From assembly GCA_003150755.1 (NCBI GenBank), contig QAMT01000002.1:186001-250000 (forward strand): a DNA stretch of 64,000 bases, in the 5' to 3' direction. Of the stretch, positions 22,687-30,468 are shown piece after piece; within the stretch, counting starts at the first letter, position 1; every line of letters begins with the position of its first letter. The stretch is from Phascolarctobacterium sp. Lineage in GTDB: Bacteria > Bacillota > Negativicutes > Acidaminococcales > Acidaminococcaceae. The notes under the pieces were generated by a model. It worked only from the letters and a program-made list of their open reading frames with translations, was not told the origin of the DNA and did not search any database. A program made the translations under genes and the position numbers.

Positions 22687-23812
22687 CCCTGCGGCTCATC
22701 AGCAGATAATGGTTCTGGCTTCCGCTGGCACCGATGTAATACGCACTGTTTTTGCCGGTGCTGATAATAGTAACGCTATCGCCTGGGCAGTTATATACAA
22801 GCCGCAAAAAGCTGGAAGCTGAAAGATAATTGATGCTGTCATCCTGCCCTTTTGCTTCATTGGCGGCAATACACTCTAGGCCATTGCCGCAGGCTCCTGC
22901 TGTTTCTATAAAAAGGTCATCGCCAACGGTATAAATCTGCACATTACCGTTATCTCCGGCAACCACGCAAGAACGGTTCAGCGCAGCCAGCAGCTCCTGC
23001 TTATTGACCGTCACCCGTTTAAGCTCTTTATATTTAGCCTGCATTTTTTCGCAGTCTGGAAATATCCCTTGCAAACAAAAGCACATATAATCAAAACGCA
23101 GCGCGCTGAAATAAATGCCGTTAGGCGTGTTTATCAGCTTAACATCCTCGCCTTCGGCCAGGGCAGCAATACGCTGAATATCCGCAGGCAGGAGCGTAAT
23201 TTCAAGGCCTTTTGCGCCACCGGCAGACGGCACTGCATATCTTGCGGCGCAAAAACTTTGGGCAGCCCAGCAGACGGCACTGCCATCCTGCCCAACCTTA
23301 AAATTTATCCCGCCTCTAACTCCAGGCGCGCTTTTATCAATCACCGGCGCGCAGTGTTTCATAGCGTATTCTAAAAATTTAGTGCTTATATCCACACCGC
23401 CAAGCGGCACGGCAAGTTCCGGCAATTTTGCCGCAACCGTGGGCAGCTTGTACTCCGTGCGCCCAACGGTTAATATAATCTCTTTACCGCCAAAAGTAAT
23501 ATGTACATCGCCCATAAAGGTTTTGGCCAAAGCAATAAAGCGCTTGCCGTCAACGTACACATCAACGGCTTCGTTGCTGTTGTTGCTTTTGCCTTCCATA
23601 CGGTACGCCAGCTGTTCAGTCGCACCCATGCGGCAAAATGTCAGCATGTAGTGGTAATCACCTTTAGGGCTGATTGCTTTTATGCGCATCGCTCCGGCTG
23701 TTTCATCCTCATCTTTTTTCTTTAATCCGGCCGGGCCGATAAGCGCCATATAATCCATCGTCTTTTTTAATTCTTCTGCGCTTACGCAGATTTCAACAGA
23801 CAAGTATTTCAC
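22676..23812 (-). CDS. Phage DNA polymerase sliding clamp homologue (DnaN-like)
   Basis: A 378-residue protein with three-domain beta-clamp character. Visible clamp-like segments are VDVYVDGKRFIALAKTF and IILTVGRTEYKLPTV in domain one, ITLLPADIQRIAAL near the middle, and VTVNKQELLAALNRSCVVA with VQIYTVGDDLFIETAG in domain three. The end SQNHYLLMSRRGG matches the usual clamp C-terminus (HYLLMP-type). The start is a GTG with AAGG close to it. It would hold a polymerase on phage DNA, possibly replacing or competing with the host clamp. Sequence divergence from bacterial DnaN is large. Confidence 0.78.
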   Translation of the reverse strand: MKYLSVEICVSAEELKKTMDYMALIGPAGLKKKDEDETAGAMRIKAISPKGDYHYMLTFCRMGATEQLAYRMEGKSNNSNEAVDVYVDGKRFIALAKTFMGDVHITFGGKEIILTVGRTEYKLPTVAAKLPELAVPLGGVDISTKFLEYAMKHCAPVIDKSAPGVRGGINFKVGQDGSAVCWAAQSFCAARYAVPSAGGAKGLEITLLPADIQRIAALAEGEDVKLINTPNGIYFSALRFDYMCFCLQGIFPDCEKMQAKYKELKRVTVNKQELLAALNRSCVVAGDNGNVQIYTVGDDLFIETAGACGNGLECIAANEAKGQDDSINYLSASSFLRLVYNCPGDSVTIISTGKNSAYYIGASGSQNHYLLMSRRGGA

Positions 23813-23841
23813 CGTCCTTCTACTTGCAGGTAATAAAATAT

Positions 23842-24258
23842 TTATTTAGCAAGTTGCCATTTTTCGCCATCAAACACATACTCTCTCACGTTTGTTACGG
23901 TATAGAACCAAGGAGCATAATGATATTTTTTAATCCACCTTGCAAACACTGCGTTAAGTTCTTTGCTTAAAATATCCGCGTATTCTTTTTTTACAAAAGC
24001 AAAATAATTTTCTGCAAGTTCGCCGTATTCGTCATAATATTGACTGTTAATATCGTCAAAAAGTCTTTCTACGTCTATTGTCGGCATAGGCGCCGGATTA
24101 TTTTCGCCTATATAGCATTTAGTTCCGACTTTATCGCAATATCCATCAGCATCTTCTAGCGCCTCTTTGATACTATCAAAATTTCCTTTAAAATCCGTTT
24201 CCTCGTCCCAACCTTCCAAGCAAAATGAATATGTAGCTTTAATCAATTGTGTTTTCAT
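23842..24258 (-). CDS. Hypothetical acidic early protein
   Basis: A 138-residue protein starting MKTQLIKATYSFCLEGWDEE at the ATG at 24258, which overlaps the previous gene's stop in a TAATG arrangement. It is acidic and rich in aromatic residues (DINSQYYDEYGELAENYFAF). No family recognised. Such acidic small proteins of early operons sometimes inhibit host enzymes, but nothing here proves that. Confidence 0.55.
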   Translation of the reverse strand: MKTQLIKATYSFCLEGWDEETDFKGNFDSIKEALEDADGYCDKVGTKCYIGENNPAPMPTIDVERLFDDINSQYYDEYGELAENYFAFVKKEYADILSKELNAVFARWIKKYHYAPWFYTVTNVREYVFDGEKWQLAK

Positions 24259-24605
24259 TAGTACCACCTGCCTGGTTTCTTTTTATGCCACTTGCTGCGG
24301 CAAAATTTACGCCATCCGCGCCGGTGCCACCTTGCTGCAAACAGCCTGTGCAGATTGCGCAGATAGCGGTTCTGTAATATACCGGCATCGGGCATATCCT
24401 GCAATGCTTTTTCAAACCTCGCCTGTGCGTCAATCAATTCAGGCGGAGGCGCTTTGAAATGTTCAGCAGCATATTTGCGGAAAATATAGCGTGGGCTGTT
24501 TAATATGAGCGTGTACGGATTCGGCACCCAACAGTTGTGCGCGTTAATTATTTTCATAACTATCTTGGCAATGTAGTCAAATTCCTTATCACGCATTTTC
24601 TGCAC
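24258..24605 (-). CDS. Hypothetical early protein, basic C-terminus
   Basis: A 115-residue protein beginning MQKMRDKEFDYIAKIVMKII, an ATG also present at its fourth codon. The C-terminal third is strongly basic and Trp-rich (RWHRRGWRKFCRSKWHKKK), consistent with nucleic-acid binding. Overlaps the DUF3102 gene by 17 bases. No family recognised. Confidence 0.55.
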   Translation of the reverse strand: MQKMRDKEFDYIAKIVMKIINAHNCWVPNPYTLILNSPRYIFRKYAAEHFKAPPPELIDAQARFEKALQDMPDAGILQNRYLRNLHRLFAARWHRRGWRKFCRSKWHKKKPGRWY

Positions 24606-25512
24606 CCGCTTCCGCTATATTTTTTATACTGTCGGCAAGCTTCCCGGCGGCTCCATAATATTTACGGCGCAAATCCGTATCCTCCAGCTTTTGCATGGCT
24701 GCAAGCATTTTATTAAAACTGTCCTTAACGGCAGCAAATAGTACGGCTATTTCAGCCTTTGCAGCTGTATCTGCATCGCTCACCGGCTTTTCTTTCAGCG
24801 CCGTCCTTAGCTGTTCAAGTTCCTGCTGTACATCATCCGGCACTTTTTCTACCACGGCAGTTTCTACGGTAGCCGGTTTGGCAAGCTCAGCTTCCAGTTC
24901 TTTAATTCTCGTTTTATAACCTGCCGCAGCATCACGGTATTCGTTCATTTTGGCATCAGCAGTTTCAGAAACTTTTTTCTGCTTTTCAAGCTGCGCAGAT
25001 AGATTTTCCGCTTTTACGCGTTCTTTATTGATTGTTTCCTGCGTGTCTTTAAACATAGCAGCCAGCTTTGCGTTATTATCATTCAGCTGTTTTGTTTGCT
25101 CCTCATATTCCTTGATTTTTGCTTTCAGTTCGCGGATGCTTAACTCCGCAGCATTATTTTCTTCGATAAACTGCTCGCGTTCTTCCGCCGGAATGCCCAA
25201 AAGCGCAACAGCCTGCGAATAGCTCAAATTCCCAAACGTTTGGGATTTTGCATTACTGCCAAACAGTGCGCCCTGGTCAGCGCCATACTGCTCATAGATT
25301 TTCATTAAATTGTTGGCAGTGCTCTGGCTGTAATCAACCTTTTCGGCAAGCCACTTGCCAAACTGCCCATGCTCCATCATGCTTTTGGCTTCGGTTAAAC
25401 GCCGGCCAATCTCAATGCTATTAAAAAGCAAAATATTCTGCGTCTGCTCTTTAATGCTGTTGATTTCAGCCGCCACAATTTCCGGAGTCCTTAATATTTC
25501 AATATCATTCAT
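24589..25512 (-). CDS. DUF3102 coiled-coil protein
   Basis: A 307-residue protein. Residues about 1-110 carry the DUF3102 pattern: EINSIKEQTQNILLFNSIEIGRRL, then GQFGKWLAEKVDYSQSTANNLMKIY and FGNLSYSQAVALLGIP, a region related to ParB-like helix-turn-helix domains. Residues about 125-215 form a long coiled coil, followed by a proline-containing linker and a final helical region. DUF3102 proteins occur on phages and plasmids beside replication genes and may bind DNA. Overlaps pcfJ by four bases. Confidence 0.82.
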   Translation of the reverse strand: MNDIEILRTPEIVAAEINSIKEQTQNILLFNSIEIGRRLTEAKSMMEHGQFGKWLAEKVDYSQSTANNLMKIYEQYGADQGALFGSNAKSQTFGNLSYSQAVALLGIPAEEREQFIEENNAAELSIRELKAKIKEYEEQTKQLNDNNAKLAAMFKDTQETINKERVKAENLSAQLEKQKKVSETADAKMNEYRDAAAGYKTRIKELEAELAKPATVETAVVEKVPDDVQQELEQLRTALKEKPVSDADTAAKAEIAVLFAAVKDSFNKMLAAMQKLEDTDLRRKYYGAAGKLADSIKNIAEAGAENA

Positions 25513-27143
25513 GCAGCTTTCCGTCCTTTCCTTTTAAGTTTTCTAAGCACCCTGGACTTAAACTGTTTAACAAACTCTTTAACCTCATCTGTCATGCCAC
25601 AGTTTTTAAGGCCGCGTACCTGTACCACATCATAATTTGTATCCACTTCCATTGTGTAAAAAGGTACTTCCGGAGCATCGGCTCTGCGTATAAACACTAT
25701 ATGGGTTTTGGCTTCAGCGTAGTTTTTGGCATAAGTACCAACGCAATGGCATAATGCAGTGCCTTCAGCAACCAGTTCATCACTGCTTGCCGCTGGGCGG
25801 CAAAAAAGGTTTTCATGTTCAAAATTAAACTGCTTGCGTTTTTCAACTCTTTCAGCAATTTTTTTGTTCAGCAGTTCATCTGCCCTGGCTTTAATTTGCA
25901 AAGTTGTATTTTCGTGTGCCTGCTGCAAATTTTTTGGCATAATTATTGCCGTGTCATGCATATCAAGCCCAAGTTCGGCGCACTCTCGCAAATAGTCACG
26001 CCAATCGCGCACCATATAGCTTTTTGTTATCAGCGCATTATTTTTAATATTCTGCGCGTGTTGTTTTTCTATATATTGCCATGCTTTTTCAAGGCTGCCG
26101 ATACAGCCGGATATTTCCGTAAGCTCCGCATACTCGAAGTGCCATATATCTTTCAGCCAGTCAGGCAGCCGCCAGCATTCCAGCAATTTGCCCGGCTTTT
26201 CGCTTTTCAGCAGTTTGTATATCCGCAGTGTTTTGCAGTCCGGCGCCTCCGGCAAATTGCGTATATACTTAAAATCCGGCTTGCACAAATTGATTTTTAA
26301 TGCTTTTTTTATGTTCTTTGCATGCCAGTTTACAATATCCGATGTTGCGTACCCGCCAAGACGTTTATATACCACATCGCCAAAGCCCGCCTTTATCAGA
26401 TATTCAATCTGCGGATGCTTTTCATACAACTTCAACAGCCGCACGCCATCGCCCTGCGTCATTCCCAGCTGGCTCATCTCCAGCGGCATGGCATACTGCC
26501 ATTTTGTGCCTTTGACCGCTTCAGCAAGGCTGTTAAGATTTTCTCCCTGCGGCCCATAACACTGACTTTTCAGCGGGTTGAACATGCTTTTATGCTCAGT
26601 AAAATAATCGATATAATACATCATTCCTGGTCCGGTATGTTCGCAATGCCTGCAACAACCAGTTTTAAAAAGATAGTAATGCCTGGTTTCGTACCGCCAT
26701 TTAACAGTCAGCTCTATCGGGTCAACAATGCGCAAAACATAAACGCAGCGGCAAACTACAGCCTGCTTGTCATAATCGGCTTTATCATATTGCATAACAT
26801 AACCGCTCGTTGGAAATACGCTTTTAATACGCCAGTTATTTTTAATGTCAGACCTGCAATGGCAAACCGGGCAGTCTGTCGAGGCATTATGAGCGTATAC
26901 CTTTGGCAGTATAACTGTGCGGCCGCAGTAAGTACAAAAAGCTTTTTGCCTGTCGCTGCGGTCATAGCATATTAAATAATTACGGTATTCCGCAAAAGTT
27001 TGTGCAGCAAATTTTTTAAAATCGTTGCTGAAGCCGGAAGGAAAATACCGCAAAAACTTTTTCCAGCTTTCAAAATTTTCAGCCAGCCTTTTCCCTGGCA
27101 TATTCAAACTTTTTAAAAACGCTTCTGCTTTTTGCGGGGTCAT
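25509..27143 (-). CDS. PcfJ-domain protein
   Basis: A 544-residue protein. Cysteine pairs near residues 70-100 (CTYCGRTV, CPVCHCRSD) and 159-164 (CCRHC) look like zinc ribbons. The C-terminal part has the PcfJ signature: GTALCHCVGTYAKNYAEAKT, then FYTMEVDTNYDVVQVRGLKN. PcfJ was first named on the conjugative plasmid pCF10 and is common on Firmicutes mobile elements and phages; its biochemical role is not established. The start has GGGGAG at proper distance. It is paired with a PcfK-like gene directly upstream, as on pCF10. Confidence 0.87.
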   Translation of the reverse strand: MTPQKAEAFLKSLNMPGKRLAENFESWKKFLRYFPSGFSNDFKKFAAQTFAEYRNYLICYDRSDRQKAFCTYCGRTVILPKVYAHNASTDCPVCHCRSDIKNNWRIKSVFPTSGYVMQYDKADYDKQAVVCRCVYVLRIVDPIELTVKWRYETRHYYLFKTGCCRHCEHTGPGMMYYIDYFTEHKSMFNPLKSQCYGPQGENLNSLAEAVKGTKWQYAMPLEMSQLGMTQGDGVRLLKLYEKHPQIEYLIKAGFGDVVYKRLGGYATSDIVNWHAKNIKKALKINLCKPDFKYIRNLPEAPDCKTLRIYKLLKSEKPGKLLECWRLPDWLKDIWHFEYAELTEISGCIGSLEKAWQYIEKQHAQNIKNNALITKSYMVRDWRDYLRECAELGLDMHDTAIIMPKNLQQAHENTTLQIKARADELLNKKIAERVEKRKQFNFEHENLFCRPAASSDELVAEGTALCHCVGTYAKNYAEAKTHIVFIRRADAPEVPFYTMEVDTNYDVVQVRGLKNCGMTDEVKEFVKQFKSRVLRKLKRKGRKAA

Positions 27144-27155
27144 GTTATCACTCCC

Positions 27156-27518
27156 CTATTTCAACAGGTCGTCTAATTCAACATTTAAGACTGCTGCTGT
27201 TTTTGCTTCTGGCATCATCGGTTTTCTTGTTTTATCCATTCCTGACGGTAGATAATCGACGCCGAAATATTCACGGACAATTTCAAAGCCTTCCTCATCA
27301 GTCAGCACAGCGCAGTGATTGTACTGTTTTTTGCGTGCTTCCTTGTACATAGCATCATAAGCGCCTGTTAAAGTTTTCTTTGTGTCTGCCAGTTTTTCGG
27401 CAACTTCCGGATGTGCCGTTACAAGGTTAATAAGATATTCACCTATAACAGCAATAGCGCGGTTACGTTTTTCTTTTTCTATTTCAGCATCTAATTTTGC
27501 AATAGCTTTATCTAACAA
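27156..27518 (-). CDS. PcfK-like protein, related to AcrIIA9 anti-Cas9 family
   Basis: A 120-residue protein with a TTG start directly after the stop of the preceding gene. The N-terminal half is a charged helix. The core TLTGAYDAMYKEARKKQ, followed by CAVLTDEEGFEIVREYFG, matches the pattern of the PcfK-like family (a 'xxYDYMxxEARK...xxDExVFxWxxHYF' arrangement). As I recall, AcrIIA9, a Cas9 inhibitor found in gut bacteria, belongs to this family. Its position next to pcfJ supports the assignment. Whether this copy inhibits Cas9 cannot be told from sequence alone. Confidence 0.7.
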   Translation of the reverse strand: MLDKAIAKLDAEIEKEKRNRAIAVIGEYLINLVTAHPEVAEKLADTKKTLTGAYDAMYKEARKKQYNHCAVLTDEEGFEIVREYFGVDYLPSGMDKTRKPMMPEAKTAAVLNVELDDLLK

Positions 27519-27731
27519 TTACAGCACCTTCTCCCATTCCGGAGGCACCGGCTGGCCGATGTATTTAAAAAATTTTTCAGGTATAATTACATAGGTCCAA
27601 CGGCGGCCGCCTTTTTGCTGCACAGCAAAGCCTATATCAAGCTTGCCTGCCTTCATTCCTTCTCTTATAGCCTGCGGATTGATATTGCAATAAGCACGTA
27701 TATCATGTGGCCGCATTATTTTGGTTTGCAT
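27519..27731 (-). CDS. Small DNA-binding-like early protein
   Basis: A 70-residue protein (start MQTKIMRPHDIRAYCNINPQ). The segment IRAYCNINPQAIREGMKAGK looks like a MerR/excisionase-type helix-turn-helix, followed by a beta hairpin or wing (GRRWTYVIIPEKFFKYIG). It could be a small regulator or an excisionase, although it lies far from the integrase. Directly adjacent to the PcfK-like gene. Confidence 0.6.
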   Translation of the reverse strand: MQTKIMRPHDIRAYCNINPQAIREGMKAGKLDIGFAVQQKGGRRWTYVIIPEKFFKYIGQPVPPEWEKVL

Positions 27732-27746
27732 GCCATCGCCCCCTTC

Positions 27747-28025
27747 TTATCCCTCATCGGCCGGTACTTCCAGGTCAATATACAGCTTTTGGCCAGGATA
27801 AATATACCTGCCTATATTGTTTTTCTTTTGCGCGTAATAGCTTATCTCTTTATAATTCCGGGCATCTCCGTAACGTTCGGCCAGTGCAATGCAAATGCCG
27901 TCGATACTGTCGCCGCTGTAAACAACAACCGGTACCGTTATCGTTTTGGTATCCGGAAACAACGCTCCGGCGGCATACCACGCACTTGCTGCAACAAGAA
28001 GCCCTGCAATTAAATACTTTTTCAT
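27747..28025 (-). CDS. Small exported LysM-like protein
   Basis: A 92-residue protein with an N-terminal hydrophobic signal or anchor (MKKYLIAGLLVAASAWYAAG), then VVVYSGDSIDGICIALAERYGD..NYKEISYYAQKKNN and YIYPGQKLYIDL. The second part follows the LysM order (GDS-I-IA..YG...I...N....I.PGQ.L.I), suggesting peptidoglycan binding on the cell surface. It may change the lysogen's envelope. The gene sits in the early operon, an unusual place for an exported protein. Confidence 0.68.
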   Translation of the reverse strand: MKKYLIAGLLVAASAWYAAGALFPDTKTITVPVVVYSGDSIDGICIALAERYGDARNYKEISYYAQKKNNIGRYIYPGQKLYIDLEVPADEG

Positions 28026-28054
28026 TTACAAAACGCCTCCATTCGTATAAAATG

Positions 28055-28130
28055 AAAGCGGATACGACCTGGTAGTTATATCCGCTTTTAGAACGTCCGA
28101 TGTTCCCGCATCGGGCGTTCTTTTATTTTT
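28055..28130 (+). terminator. Two hairpins, the second a plus-strand terminator
   Basis: Stem 28055-28064/28079-28088 (ten pairs) is followed by stem 28091-28102/28109-28120 (one G-U pair) and then TTTTATTTTT on the plus strand. All nearby genes are on the minus strand, so the plus-strand transcript that would end here is unknown; the first hairpin may weakly terminate minus transcripts. Confidence 0.6.
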
Positions 28131-28135
28131 ACTTT

Positions 28136-28330
28136 TCATTCAGCCCACCTTTCCTTCAATAACTCCAATTTTTTCAACTTCCGGGTTATCACCGGACGTC
28201 GGCATAATCTGTCATCCGCACACACATAACCTTCTTCATATTCGCTGTACAAATAATGGTAATGATACAGCCTGCGGCCGCAGCGGATGCAGTGCAGAAC
28301 CTTGCGGCGCTTTCGGCGGTCGGTATTCAT
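28136..28330 (-). CDS. Small zinc-ribbon-like protein
   Basis: A 64-residue basic protein starting MNTDRRKRRKVLHCIRCGRR. Cysteines in CIRCG and in VCADDRLC could form one zinc site. The C-terminus is a short charged helix (TRKLKKLELLKERWAE). No family is certain. Member of the early operon, separated from the next gene by hairpins. Confidence 0.6.
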   Translation of the reverse strand: MNTDRRKRRKVLHCIRCGRRLYHYHYLYSEYEEGYVCADDRLCRRPVITRKLKKLELLKERWAE

Positions 28331-28402
28331 TTCAGCGCCTTCCTACAATCTTTTACATTCTTCAACAGCCCCACTTCCTTGCAGAATGCTTATTTTTACT
28401 TT

Positions 28403-28431
28403 TTGACTTATAACAACCGGTCTGATAAGAT
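28403..28431 (+). promoter_or_regulatory. Promoter of the 28,489 cargo gene
   Basis: TTGACT (28403-28408), a 17-base spacer and TAAGAT (28426-28431) lie about 50 bases before the gene start. This is a near-consensus housekeeping promoter, opposite in direction to the surrounding early operon. Confidence 0.75.
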
Positions 28432-28488
28432 AGAATTATCAAAGCACCACCAATGACACCCCATCAAACCAGGCCGGAGGTTAACTAT

Positions 28489-29556
28489 ATGAATCTAACA
28501 GAGTTAATAGAATATCAACAAACTTTACGAAATATGACGTTAGCGCCGCAAACAGCAGTACAAGCAGCACATTCTGCGCTAGCTACCGCAGAGTTAGACA
28601 GAGCATCTGTTTTAGAGCAAATGACGCAAGCACAACTTTTATCAGTCAACAGTGCAAAAGCGCTTGCGGAAATAAGCCCAGAAATTTATGATGCCGGAGT
28701 TAATCTTGCAAGAATATATGCAGATATAAGCCCCGCAATTGAAGAACTACGTGCCAACGCAGCCAAAATATGCTCAGATATGCAACCTGTACTTGCTGGC
28801 GTTTATGCTAATTTCGTAAAATTGTACGCCGATGTGCAACCTGTTGGCGTCAAACTTTATGACGAAATTTTAAATGCACGCGCTAACATACAGCCTATAT
28901 TGCACGATTACGCAATCAATAGCGCTAAATTTTTGTCTGAGGTTCAGCCTCTAATTTCAGAACTCAGTAAAATCACCGGCTTATTATCTGATGTCGGCAA
29001 AGGCATCGCTTTTGATTATAATATTTTTTATTCCGCCGGTTTGTTTCCGCCTTCTCAATCGCTTCCAGAACTGAAGGATTATAAAGTACAGAACACCATG
29101 GCGGATAATTTTGATAAAGATATTCAAGCATTGGTGGATAATTTGCGAAAGCAATCAAGCGAATTTGAGCAGGATTTCAAAAAAATATTCCAGCAGGTAG
29201 AATCTCTATCTGATACAATCCACAGTAAACCAAATACAATTCCCAATCCCCCAAAAATAAAGAAGCCATTTAAAAGAAAAATATCTGTAAAAAAAGCACA
29301 AACCCTTTGCCAAAAATATAAGACACATCAATTGAGGCATCTTTATAAAAATTTACGTTCTTTTGCTTTAGTTAAACTAAACGAAAAAAATCTATTACTT
29401 TTTTGGAATGCAATAAATGCAATTTTGTCTTTTGGTCTGCCAGATGAACTCAAGAATTATTTTATTATTTTGGCTATACCAATTTGGTTCAGACTATTTT
29501 ATTTAACTAATTTTTCTGATGCTTTAGGCGAAGGTAAAAATAAACAACTAAAATAA
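28489..29556 (+). CDS. Cargo (moron) protein with 18-residue repeats and C-terminal membrane segments
   Basis: A 355-residue protein of unknown family, starting MNLTELIEYQQTLRNM; the ATG at 28489 follows CCGGAGG. Residues about 60-170 contain about six repeats of 17-20 residues, each beginning at a Pro after (D/E)(I/M/V)(Q/S) and holding a central (K/R)(L/I/F) position, for example PVLAGVYANFVKLYADVQ and PILHDYAINSAKFLSEVQ. They probably form a long amphipathic helical array. A Pro/Lys-rich hinge (NPPKIKKPFKRK) precedes a C-terminal part with two hydrophobic stretches (LLLFWNAINAILSFGL and FIILAIPIWFRLFYL) and a basic tail. It has its own promoter and terminator, lies against the direction of the early operon, and is AT-rich, all marks of cargo expressed in the lysogen. 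A membrane-linked exclusion or defence role is a guess. Confidence 0.72.
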   Translation: MNLTELIEYQQTLRNMTLAPQTAVQAAHSALATAELDRASVLEQMTQAQLLSVNSAKALAEISPEIYDAGVNLARIYADISPAIEELRANAAKICSDMQPVLAGVYANFVKLYADVQPVGVKLYDEILNARANIQPILHDYAINSAKFLSEVQPLISELSKITGLLSDVGKGIAFDYNIFYSAGLFPPSQSLPELKDYKVQNTMADNFDKDIQALVDNLRKQSSEFEQDFKKIFQQVESLSDTIHSKPNTIPNPPKIKKPFKRKISVKKAQTLCQKYKTHQLRHLYKNLRSFALVKLNEKNLLLFWNAINAILSFGLPDELKNYFIILAIPIWFRLFYLTNFSDALGEGKNKQLK

Positions 29557-29776
29557 AAACTATGACACCGCGATAGTAATCAGCATATTTATAATCTTCG
29601 CTTCCGATGTAAGAAAAGTTTAAAGTAACTACCAGCATCAGCGTTTCAACACTAATTAGCATATTTTTTAGTACTTTTAGAATCTCTGAATCTATTTTTT
29701 GTTTATCTTTATTCATAAATTCACCTTTTATAGCGTTTTCCAGAGCCCTGCTATCGCGGGGCTTTTCTTCCGCCAT
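29507..29776 (-). CDS. Small membrane protein
   Basis: Up to 89 residues. Two hydrophobic segments (VLKNMLISVETLMLVVTLNFSYIG and YYRGVIVFILVVYFYLRL) are separated by a short polar loop. The start may be the ATG at 29776, which lies in a 20-base block also present before the 30,468 gene, or the ATG at 29716 with its own AAAGGTG site; the latter would remove a sequence that forms a plus-strand terminator. The 3' end overlaps the convergent cargo gene by 50 bases. Function unknown. Confidence 0.55.
   Translation of the reverse strand: MAEEKPRDSRALENAIKGEFMNKDKQKIDSEILKVLKNMLISVETLMLVVTLNFSYIGSEDYKYADYYRGVIVFILVVYFYLRLKHQKN
29744..29768 (+). terminator. Terminator after the 28,489 cargo gene
   Basis: AGCCCTGC (29744-29751) and GCGGGGCT (29756-29763) form an eight-pair stem (one G-U) with a four-base loop, followed by TTTTCTT on the plus strand, about 190 bases after the cargo gene's stop. 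Confidence 0.7.
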
Positions 29777-29806
29777 TACCCGCACCTCCCTTCTCCATTG
29801 CCTTTG

Positions 29807-29815
29807 TGTTAAAAT
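29807..29815 (+). promoter_or_regulatory. Extended -10 promoter of the 29,845 cargo gene
   Basis: TGTTAAAAT, an extended -10, lies 30 bases before the start codon and just after the terminator of the upstream cargo gene. No clear -35 is visible. Confidence 0.5.
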
Positions 29816-29844
29816 GAAACCATATAAAAATAAAGGAGCATTTT

Positions 29845-30333
29845 ATGAATAAAATTGAGCTTTATACTCTTTTCAAAAAGGTTGATTTATTACAGCCTAT
29901 AACTCAAAAGGAGCTTTATGCTGCCGGAGCAACTTTAGATAATATTACGGCTCTATGTGAGTCTGACTTTTTGACGCCGGTTAACCTTAATTACGATAAC
30001 GTTGAATTAGAATACCGACAGGGAGCAATTACAGACAGCCCTGATAATATTTACGAGTTCACAGATGCTGCTGCTGACTTTGTTTTTGATTTTGAAAAGG
30101 ATTTCAAACCGATTGAACTTGCCAAAGAAGCTAATCGCATTTCACAAAAAGCCAATGAGCTTTCAGCAGAAGCAAATAAAACAGCAAAGGAGGCTAACCG
30201 GCTTTCAGAAGCAGCCAACAAAACTGCCGAAACCTCAAAATGGATAGCAATTCTATCAGCGCTTATCGCTCTGGTTTCCCTGCTCTGTTCCGTCATCCCA
30301 GGCTGGATAAACCTGTCCTTCATACTCTTCTAA
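29845..30333 (+). CDS. Cargo protein: coiled coil with C-terminal membrane anchor
   Basis: A 162-residue protein with AAAGGAG before its ATG. Residues 1-80 are a globular-looking domain (IELYTLFKKVDLLQPITQKEL). Residues about 88-130 hold heptads of the pattern AKEANRISQKANELSAEA that repeat with little change and should form a coiled coil. Residues about 134-158 are a single hydrophobic helix (WIAILSALIALVSLLCSVIPG), making it a tail-anchored protein facing the cytoplasm. Such designs occur in superinfection-exclusion and toxin-like proteins, but no family is recognised. Its end overlaps the convergent 30,468 gene by 78 bases. Confidence 0.68.
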   Translation: MNKIELYTLFKKVDLLQPITQKELYAAGATLDNITALCESDFLTPVNLNYDNVELEYRQGAITDSPDNIYEFTDAAADFVFDFEKDFKPIELAKEANRISQKANELSAEANKTAKEANRLSEAANKTAETSKWIAILSALIALVSLLCSVIPGWINLSFILF

Positions 30334-30468
30334 AGTAGCAACCTGTTTTAAGCAGCGGTTCAGTTGAATAGTTAGCTTCAGTATTTCCCTGCGCTTTTTC
30401 TCAATTTCATTCAAAATTTCACCAGCACGGCCATACGCAAACAGCCTGATGGTCAAATTAGCAGCCAT
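30256..30468 (-). CDS. Small coiled-coil early protein
   Basis: A 70-residue protein; the ATG at 30468 lies at correct distance from GGGAGG, and a GTG three codons upstream is nearer to it. It is mostly one charged helix (EILNEIEKKRREILKLTIQLNRC) and ends in an acidic, Gly-containing tail. First gene downstream of the Cro-like gene. Function unknown. Its ribosome-binding block is a near-exact repeat of that before the 29,776 gene. Confidence 0.55.
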   Translation of the reverse strand: MAANLTIRLFAYGRAGEILNEIEKKRREILKLTIQLNRCLKQVATLEEYEGQVYPAWDDGTEQGNQSDKR

